A stretch of 47,889 nucleotides of DNA from Chryseobacterium edaphi. Its GTDB lineage: Bacteria; Bacteroidota; Bacteroidia; Flavobacteriales; Weeksellaceae. The notes below the pieces were generated by a model. It ran no database searches. It had not been told where the DNA came from and saw only the letters and a list, made by a program, of their open reading frames with translations. Location: contig NZ_JAOTEM010000008.1 of assembly GCF_025628985.1 (NCBI RefSeq), forward strand, positions 1 through 47,889. The letters run 5' to 3'. Below, one piece after another: positions 42,314 to 47,889 of this stretch (positions within the stretch are counted from its first letter, which is position 1; each line of letters starts with the position of its first letter). A program made the translations under genes and the position numbers.

Positions 42314-42574
42314 ATGGATGTAAATATTTTAGGAATTGTAGCGGGAGTTCTCACCTCGGTATCGATGATTCCCCAACTGATCAAAGTTATTAAAGAAAAA
42401 AATGTTGAAGACCTTTCATGGGTGATGATTTTGGTTTTGATATGCGGACTTTCATTATGGGTTTGGTACGGAATCCTTCAAAATGAATTGCCCATTATTT
42501 TGTCAAATGCTTTTGCTGTCTTAGTAAATCTAACATTGCTAATATGTTTTATTTTATTTCGTAAAAAATCATGA
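42314..42574 (+). CDS. SemiSWEET-type PQ-loop transporter
   Basis: The 86-residue product has three membrane helices and the PQ-loop motif SMIPQLIKV in helix 1 (Pro20-Gln21), followed by the charged loop IKEKNVEDLSW, the hallmark of bacterial SemiSWEETs. Such proteins dimerise and move sugars down their gradient across the inner membrane. Length is exactly that of the family. The substrate is not evident. It is probably transcribed alone or with the preceding small membrane protein gene. Confidence 0.88.
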   Translation: MDVNILGIVAGVLTSVSMIPQLIKVIKEKNVEDLSWVMILVLICGLSLWVWYGILQNELPIILSNAFAVLVNLTLLICFILFRKKS

Positions 42575-42861
42575 ACAAATTTATTCTTATTTAATCCTCT
42601 TTAAGAAGAATTATTCTAAGTAAGACTTTTAAAGATTAAAAATAACTGATAAATATCAGTTGAATATTAAATTTTAAGCAATAATCATAATATTACGTTA
42701 ATAATACATCAATTTTGAAGCTTTTAGATTATAAGCTGATTGAAAATTTGTATCTTGGTCGAAGATTTTATGAAGCTACTGATTTAGATTTAAATTGTGC
42801 CATTCGCTTCATGTAGTAATCACGTTGTATCAATGGCATACAGCATATATTTAATTTTTGT

Positions 42862-44373
42862 ATGATTGAACCTTCAAACAAGTTGTCCGGGGAAAATTAC
42901 CCTGAATTTCTTGATAATTTTAAAACTTCACTCCACCATCTTTTCCAGAGAGAAAACATCGACCAACTATGCCAGCAAAGAGGTTTGCCGCCAAGTGTCT
43001 GGAAAGAAATCATGAATTTGAAACCATTGTCTGTTGCTGTGCCATCGGAATTTGGAGGTCGCGGACTGAAAGTGAAAGAATGTTTGGGGATTTTATCAGC
43101 TGCATCTTACGAATCTCTTCCGTTATCACTGACTTTCGGAATCAACATCGCTCTTTTTCTTGAGCCTTTAGCGAAATACGGTAACGAATCTATTAAAGAA
43201 GATATATTTAAACATTTTCTGAATTACGGCGCAATGGGTGGTCTTATGATTACCGAGCCCGATTTTGGAAGCGATGCTTTGAATATGAAGACGCAAAATG
43301 TTTTGAATGGTGATTCATATGATTTAAAAGGTACAAAACATTGGCAAGGATTGACAGGATTGGCTAACTATTGGTTGATCACTTCAAGAAATGCCAACGC
43401 AGAAGGCAATTTGTCGAGAGATGTAGATTTTTTCATTGCAGATACGCATCAACCGCAACAAAATATTGAAGTTGTAGAATATTATGATAATCCCGGATTA
43501 TACATGATTCCTTACGGTTTGAATAAAATTGATATTAAAGTTCCTCAGGAAAATAAATTGATTCCTGAATCTACAGGTCTTAAGATGATGCTTGATATTC
43601 TTCACAGAAGCAGATTCCAATTTCCAGGAATGGGAATGGGCTTTCTGAAAAGAATGCTTGACGAAGCTTTGGATCATACAAGAAACAGAATTGTAGGAAA
43701 TTCAAATCTATACGCTCTTGATCAGGTACAGTATCAGCTGACAAGATTAGAATCTTTCTTTACATTATGTTCAGCAATGTGTGCAAAAAGTTCTAAGATA
43801 AGTGGTATTGATCACAACCTTTCCTCAGAAGGAGTTCACGCCAATTCAATGAAAGCTTTGGTAACCGATATGATGCAGGAAGCTGCACAGATTTTGGTTC
43901 AGCTTTCCGGTGGAAAAGGATACAGAATGAGCCACATTGGTGGAAGAGGAATTATGGACAGTCGTCCGTTTCAGATTTTTGAAGGTTCTAATGAAATGCT
44001 GTATACTCAGATTTCAGAAGGAATTTTGAAAGATATGAAGAAAAAGAAACTCGAAAATGTAGGTGAATATCTTCAGCAAAATGTTTTAAGCGAAAACGCT
44101 GCAAAATTATATACTCAAAATTTAGATTTCACTATCAATACAGCGATTTCTCAAAGAAAAATGATTGATTTAGGAAAAGTGGTGGCAAGAATCATTACAG
44201 TAAATGATCTTTTGGACTTGAGCAATGCAGGATTTAACCAAAAATTGGTTGATAATTCTGTAGAGATGACAAGACAGGAAATCGTAACGCTTCTTGCATC
44301 GATGAATCACCATCAGGATCTTAAACCTTTGGATGATTATTCGGAAAACAGCAATTGGATGAATTTAGTTTAA
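42862..44373 (+). CDS. Acyl-CoA dehydrogenase family protein
   Basis: The 503-residue flavoprotein has the family layout: N-terminal helices, the FAD-contacting ITEPDFGSDALNMKTQ and KGTKHWQGLTGLANYWL segments, and a C-terminal helical domain with VQLSGGKGYRMSHIGGRGIM and QIFEGSNEMLYTQ. The catalytic Glu would lie in or near the last motif. A longer C-terminus (after about 400) than in classical members suggests a subgroup of unknown substrate. It is a single gene ending in a hairpin. The 287 bases upstream hold no evident gene. Confidence 0.88.
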   Translation: MIEPSNKLSGENYPEFLDNFKTSLHHLFQRENIDQLCQQRGLPPSVWKEIMNLKPLSVAVPSEFGGRGLKVKECLGILSAASYESLPLSLTFGINIALFLEPLAKYGNESIKEDIFKHFLNYGAMGGLMITEPDFGSDALNMKTQNVLNGDSYDLKGTKHWQGLTGLANYWLITSRNANAEGNLSRDVDFFIADTHQPQQNIEVVEYYDNPGLYMIPYGLNKIDIKVPQENKLIPESTGLKMMLDILHRSRFQFPGMGMGFLKRMLDEALDHTRNRIVGNSNLYALDQVQYQLTRLESFFTLCSAMCAKSSKISGIDHNLSSEGVHANSMKALVTDMMQEAAQILVQLSGGKGYRMSHIGGRGIMDSRPFQIFEGSNEMLYTQISEGILKDMKKKKLENVGEYLQQNVLSENAAKLYTQNLDFTINTAISQRKMIDLGKVVARIITVNDLLDLSNAGFNQKLVDNSVEMTRQEIVTLLASMNHHQDLKPLDDYSENSNWMNLV

Positions 44374-44400
44374 ACTAAGAACATTTTAAAATATATACTT

Positions 44401-44432
44401 CTCTGCAGATTTTTCTGTGGAGATTTTTTTAT
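44401..44432. terminator. Hairpin between convergent genes
   Basis: CTCTGCAG (44401-44408) pairs with CTGTGGAG (44415-44422), with two G-U pairs, over a six-base loop and is followed by ATTTTTTTAT. It terminates the acyl-CoA dehydrogenase gene and may serve the opposing glycosyltransferase gene. Confidence 0.75.
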
Positions 44433-44443
44433 AAGAAGACCTA

Positions 44444-45391
44444 TTAATTGTTTTGGTCAGATCGATTTCTGAGTTCTTTATCAATGTCACTGATATCGGG
44501 TAAAAATGAATGAAAGTTTTCGTCGATATACTGCAACAATTCATGATGATCTTTATACTTCAATTTTCTGATAAAAAGATGATTGTTTGATTTTAAATAA
44601 TTTTCGAAAATAAAAGGTGCAATATTAATGTCTAAAGCGCTAAAATTGATAATCGCACGCTTGTCGTCATTCACAATGATCTGATGAAAAGATGTATTCA
44701 TCAAAACCGTCTGGAAAAAAGAATCAGCCGGTAAATACGTGTGCAGATAATAATCTTCAAAAGCCATTACTTTTTCACTATTACTGAGAAATGAACAGGT
44801 ATCTCTGGTAAGAATCATCCATTTTCCACCGATATAAGGAACAACATCTTTCATAAAATCTCTTTTATAAATAAAAGACGATATTCTGAAAGCCAGTTCA
44901 GTGAAATGATTTTGAATTCTCTTAAGCGTATCCGGTCTGTAAAATTTTTGGTCATAATAAAAAAGATAATTTTTCCCGTTTTGTATGGTTAAAAATTTTC
45001 TGATGATCGTTTGTGATTTTAGAGGATAATCTTCTCCGCTGAGGTTGATAAAGTATTCCCATTCTGTGCTCACATTCAGAAGAAATTCTATGGCATTCAA
45101 TTCTATCTGAACCATATTAAAACCTCCTGAAGTAATATTCATACTTTCTAAGATATAAACATTTGGAAACTGAACAGAGAATCCCTGAATCTTTTCTGTA
45201 ACTTCATCATTTGCTTTTCGGTCAATATGAATAAGGTAAAACTGATCTTTGGTATAAATCTTTTTAAACATTCTTATAAATTGCTCTGGTTCGTTGTGAA
45301 CCATGATAAAATAGGCAATTCGAATAGATGCTGAAAGGTTTACAGCTAAAGGTTTGGCTTTTGGAAGAGGTTCTGAGAATGTTTTCTGCAT
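44444..45391 (-). CDS. GT14-type (core-2/I-branching) glycosyltransferase
   Basis: From ATG 45389-45391 the product has 315 residues; a TTG twelve codons upstream is a less likely start. It matches the family of beta-1,6-N-acetylglucosaminyltransferase-like proteins: IAYFIMVHNEPEQFIRMFKK, FYLIHIDRKAN, then EYFINLSGEDYPLKS, the region GGKWMILTRDT, and YLPADSFFQTVLMN. No signal peptide or membrane anchor is visible. The bacterial members are thought to transfer sugars in surface polysaccharide or glycoprotein synthesis; the donor is not evident. No neighbouring sugar genes were found. Confidence 0.88.
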   Translation of the reverse strand: MQKTFSEPLPKAKPLAVNLSASIRIAYFIMVHNEPEQFIRMFKKIYTKDQFYLIHIDRKANDEVTEKIQGFSVQFPNVYILESMNITSGGFNMVQIELNAIEFLLNVSTEWEYFINLSGEDYPLKSQTIIRKFLTIQNGKNYLFYYDQKFYRPDTLKRIQNHFTELAFRISSFIYKRDFMKDVVPYIGGKWMILTRDTCSFLSNSEKVMAFEDYYLHTYLPADSFFQTVLMNTSFHQIIVNDDKRAIINFSALDINIAPFIFENYLKSNNHLFIRKLKYKDHHELLQYIDENFHSFLPDISDIDKELRNRSDQNN

Positions 45392-45678
45392 GGCTCTGTT
45401 GTTAAAATTATTCACAGAAGCAAACAACTTGATTAAAGGTAGTTATAGTTTAGATAAGAAATGACAATTATTATAAATATTTGATTTTTAAATAATTAAA
45501 TTCCGAAAAATTTTTGATTATTACCTCAAAAGATTGAGAAGACAACAGGTTTTTTCAGATAATGATAAATTTGATTAATAAATTTTTAATTTAAATTGTG
45601 TACCTTTCAATTTAATATTAGGTCATCTTTTTAATTATGTAACACAAATTTTTTCAGATTGCCATTAATAAAGAACGT

Positions 45679-46239
45679 ATGAGAATATACATCAAATATA
45701 TGGTCAGTCTGCGATGTAAAATGATGGTGCAGGAAGAAATCGACAAACTTGGTTTGCAGCATGCCGTTGTGCAGTTGGGAACAGTAGATTTTCCAGAAGT
45801 AATTGATAATGAAAAACTTGAAATCTTCAGATCAAGATTAGCACATTTAGGTTTAGAATTACTGGATGACAAAAAAAGTATTTTAATTGAAAAAATAAAA
45901 AATACTATTACTGAAATGATTCACAATGCAGATGAGCAACCAAAAGAGAATTATTCATTATATTTAGGTGAAAAATTAGAATACGATTACACCTATCTTG
46001 CAAATGTTTTTTCAGAAGTCAATGGTTATACGATACAGCATTTTATTATTTTAAATAAAATTGAAAAAGTAAAAGAGCTTTTGCTTTACAATGAATTGAA
46101 TTTAACTGAAATTGCCTATAAACTCAACTACAGCAGTGTTGCGCACCTTTCTTTTCAGTTTAAAAAAATCACCGGATTGGCTCCTTCTTTTTATAAACAA
46201 TTGAAATTGAAGAGGAAAAAAAATCTTGAAGATTTATAA
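45679..46239 (+). CDS. Short AraC-type DNA-binding regulator
   Basis: The 186-residue product has an N-terminal region of about 85 residues (MRIYIKYMVSLRCKMMVQEE with VVQLGTVDF) and a C-terminal AraC/XylS helix-turn-helix domain. The latter has YTYLANVFSEVNGYTIQHFI, then LTEIAYKLNYSSVAHLSFQF and ITGLAPSFYK. It has no classic sugar-binding domain. Small regulators of this shape are widespread in flavobacteria. Its targets are unknown. The gene stands alone, 440 bases before the DEAD-box-like gene. Confidence 0.85.
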   Translation: MRIYIKYMVSLRCKMMVQEEIDKLGLQHAVVQLGTVDFPEVIDNEKLEIFRSRLAHLGLELLDDKKSILIEKIKNTITEMIHNADEQPKENYSLYLGEKLEYDYTYLANVFSEVNGYTIQHFIILNKIEKVKELLLYNELNLTEIAYKLNYSSVAHLSFQFKKITGLAPSFYKQLKLKRKKNLEDL

Positions 46240-46680
46240 AATGTGTGATTTATGTAAATTCAATATTTATTTATATAAACTTTGAATAGATTTTTAGCGC
46301 ATCTTTGTAGTGTTAAATAAATACCTGAATACTGTTTAGAAAATAAAAAACAGTTTTTCTTAAAAAGTATTTAGAAATTAGAGTTATACGTTTTGCATTA
46401 AGTCTCGATGCTAAAAAGAATTGAAAAATTCTTCTGAGAAAAATCCCCCTTTTCTTTATTGAGTTCCAAAAATAATAATTCCAAAGACAGAGTAAGACAT
46501 CATCAGCTTACAGATAAGTTGTCATGGCTTTGGATCATTATGATGTGATATGAATTTAAACAAATAATAAACAGAGAATATTAAAATTCCCATAAAAACG
46601 ATCTCACCGGATCACAAACTATTAAAAAAGTTTCCCGATCAACTTTGAAAAGGAAAGCCGTAACTCGGCAAAATAATACC
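46240..46680. promoter_or_regulatory. Long presumed 5' leader of the DEAD-box-like gene
   Basis: No gene is seen in these 441 bases. CATCTTTG at 46300-46307 is close to the Bacteroidota -7 form (TAnnTTTG), but the nearest TTG is only 15 bases upstream. If used, it would give a leader of about 365 bases. That leader contains a hairpin at 46416-46433 (AAGAATT, loop GAAA, AATTCTT) and a C/T-rich stretch just after it. Confidence 0.4.
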
Positions 46681-47325
46681 ATGAGTTTTAAGAATCTAAA
46701 CTTAATCAATCCCATCATTCGCGCTGCTACAGAAGCAGGATGTCCGATGCCTACAGAATTGCAGATCAAAATGATTCCGCAGATCCTGAACGGTAAAGAT
46801 GTTCTTTGTCAGATTGCACGCGGAACCGAAAGGATGACCTCTTTTACAATGCCTGTTCTGCAGATGTTGAAGAAGAATAATCCGGATCACAATGATACAA
46901 GAGTTTTGGTTTTGACTCCCACCAAAGAAACAGCTTTGCAGATAGAAGATAATTTTAAAGTTTACACCAAATATCTTCCGCTATCACAGCTTTCAGTATA
47001 CGAAGGTATTTCAAATGGAACACAGCTTTCTTCGCTTAGAAGAAGATTGGATGTTCTTATTGCAACACCTGAAAAACTTTTAGAATTGGATGATCAGAGA
47101 CACATCAGCCTTTCAAAAATAGAAGTTTTGATTATTGATGACATGGAAATTTTACTGGAAAAAAATACTGATGTGCTTAAAAAACTCATCAATAAACTTC
47201 CAGGAAAAAGACAAAATATATTGTATTCATCAACGCTAACCAAAGAAGTCAGCAGCTTTGCAGACAAGATCGGTAACGGCAGAATAGAGACTATGAAAAC
47301 CACAGAATATTCTGCAGTTTCATAA
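46681..47325 (+). CDS. DEAD-box-derived protein without ATPase motifs
   Basis: From ATG 46681 the 214-residue product covers only the first RecA-like domain of a DEAD-box RNA helicase: MPTELQIKMIPQILNGKDVL, VLVLTPTKETALQIE, RRLDVLIATPEKLLEL and the domain end ILYSSTLTKEV. The key motifs are degenerate. Walker A reads ARGTERMT in place of A-x-TGTGKT, DEAD is IDDM, and SAT is SST. The second helicase domain is missing. It cannot be an ordinary helicase, but the fold may be retained to bind RNA or a partner. The next gene encodes a cold-shock protein 67 bases on, which suggests an RNA role in the cold. Confidence 0.8.
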   Translation: MSFKNLNLINPIIRAATEAGCPMPTELQIKMIPQILNGKDVLCQIARGTERMTSFTMPVLQMLKKNNPDHNDTRVLVLTPTKETALQIEDNFKVYTKYLPLSQLSVYEGISNGTQLSSLRRRLDVLIATPEKLLELDDQRHISLSKIEVLIIDDMEILLEKNTDVLKKLINKLPGKRQNILYSSTLTKEVSSFADKIGNGRIETMKTTEYSAVS

Positions 47326-47392
47326 TAAAAGAAAATAAAGTTTAATCTTGAATTAAACAAACACACATAAAACAATTTTTAATACCAATACA

Positions 47393-47587
47393 ATGCAACA
47401 AGGCACAGTAAAATTTTTTAACGAAACAAAAGGTTTCGGATTTATTTCTCCAGCAGAAGGAGGACAAGACATTTTTGTACATTCTTCAGGATTGAACACT
47501 AAAATGATTCGTGAGAATGATAAAGTAGTTTTTGACGTTGAAAAAAGCGAAAAAGGATTAAATGCAGTTAACGTAAGACTTGCATAA
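47393..47587 (+). CDS. Cold-shock protein, CspA family
   Basis: The 64-residue product is a single cold-shock OB fold. RNP1 is KGFGFISP and RNP2 is DIFVHSS, as in all CspA-type RNA chaperones, which keep mRNA single-stranded. The start MQQGTVKFFNETKGFGF is standard for Bacteroidota. It follows the DEAD-box-like gene by 67 bases with no clear terminator between, so the two may be co-transcribed. A strong terminator follows it. Confidence 0.95.
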   Translation: MQQGTVKFFNETKGFGFISPAEGGQDIFVHSSGLNTKMIRENDKVVFDVEKSEKGLNAVNVRLA

Positions 47588-47607
47588 TCGATATATATCG
47601 TTACATG

Positions 47608-47638
47608 AAGCTGCCTCGAAAGAGGCAGCTTTTTTTTG
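47608..47638 (+). terminator. Hairpin terminator after the cold-shock gene
   Basis: AAGCTGCCTC (47608-47617) and GAGGCAGCTT (47622-47631) form a perfect 10-bp stem with a GAAA loop, followed by a long T run. This is a textbook intrinsic terminator. Confidence 0.92.
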
Positions 47639-47716
47639 CTTTAAACTTTCCCAATCGCACTTCTACTACACAGAATCGTAGAACTACTACAAAATTTCAA
47701 AAACCATTATTTTTTT

Positions 47717-47747
47717 TTGAAAATAATTTTGGGTGTTCTTACCTTTG
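47717..47747 (+). promoter_or_regulatory. Bacteroidota-type promoter of the tssD gene
   Basis: TTG (47717-47719), a 20-base spacer and TACCTTTG (47740-47747) match TTG-N20-TAnnTTTG exactly. Transcription would begin near 47754, giving a leader of about 40 bases before ATG 47795. Confidence 0.75.
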
Positions 47748-47794
47748 AGATACAAAACACTCACAAAATATATAACGATTAAAATTTACGAGTC

Positions 47795-47889
47795 ATGGCA
47801 GCAAATTCAAGAGGAATCTTAAAATTCAACGGCAGCGAAGGACAAAAATTACTGAAGCTGAACTACAGCGTATCGCGATCCACAGACGT
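47795..47889 (+). CDS. tssD: T6SS tube protein TssD (Hcp-like), start only
   Basis: The last 95 bases encode MAANSRGILKFNGSEGQKLL and KLNYSVSRSTD, which match the N-terminus of the Bacteroidota TssD (Hcp-like) tube protein; the rest lies beyond the window. In T6SS-iii this small protein stacks as rings to make the inner tube that carries VgrG and effectors. It has its own promoter and so is expressed apart from the vgrG cluster at the other end of the window, as is common for highly expressed tube genes. The full product would be expected near 130 residues. Confidence 0.85.
   Translation, partial: MAANSRGILKFNGSEGQKLLKLNYSVSRSTD

Noticed and set aside
1..47889. CRISPR arrays, tRNA or rRNA genes, complete insertion sequences or prophage
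   Set aside because: Read through for regular spaced repeats, cloverleaf-like or ribosomal sequence and transposase or integrase frames; none was seen.

Overview
The window looks like chromosome of a Bacteroidota bacterium of the Flavobacteriia, most like Chryseobacterium and relatives. This rests on the AT-rich sequence, the scarcity of Shine-Dalgarno sites, promoters of the Bacteroidota form TTG-N20-TAnnTTTG (three good examples), type VI secretion (T6SS) parts of the Bacteroidota kind (VgrG, LysM protein, DUF4280 PAAR-like protein, TssD tube protein) and stress proteins typical of the group (DUF2383, DUF892, KatE). No rRNA, tRNA, CRISPR array or intact mobile element was seen.

Region 1 (1-13180) is a T6SS effector/immunity island: VgrG, a glycine-zipper candidate effector, a row of small mostly membrane proteins (candidate immunity genes), a LysM protein, a PAAR-like tip protein and an 860-residue secreted-type protein. 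It ends in a tandem array of lipoprotein genes that is visibly decaying, with two in-frame stops, one copy lacking its 5' half and one reduced to a signal peptide. The last bases of the window begin a TssD (Hcp-like) tube gene.

Region 2 (13545-20682) holds a lone mreB and then a compact five-gene operon: egtD, egtB, an ABC ATPase, a permease fused to a binding protein, and a PLP C-S lyase. Together these read as a complete ergothioneine synthesis route (histidine to hercynine to sulfoxide to ergothioneine) plus an ergothioneine-type importer. The substrate-binding domain of the importer appears circularly permuted. I regard this operon as the most interesting system here.

Region 3 (20757-35347) is mixed chromosomal content: PAP2 phosphatase, KAS III-like synthase, DUF2383 protein, CPD photolyase, a stand-alone EF-Tu-domain-like protein, AsmA-like protein, VOC protein, aldo/keto reductase with an AraC regulator, and a repeat lipoprotein divergent from a TPR-AraC membrane regulator with a large palindrome between their promoters. 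A GNAT-nitrilase fusion closes the section.

Region 4 (35623-47889) is rich in stress functions: a second DUF2383 protein, a probable operon of hypothetical gene, katE, Zn alcohol dehydrogenase and cinA-like gene, a DUF892 ferritin-like protein with a histone-H1-like tail, a SemiSWEET, an acyl-CoA dehydrogenase, a GT14 glycosyltransferase, a short AraC-type regulator, a DEAD-box-like protein that has lost its ATPase motifs, a cold-shock protein, and the start of tssD. Convergent gene pairs are usually separated by clear bidirectional hairpin terminators.
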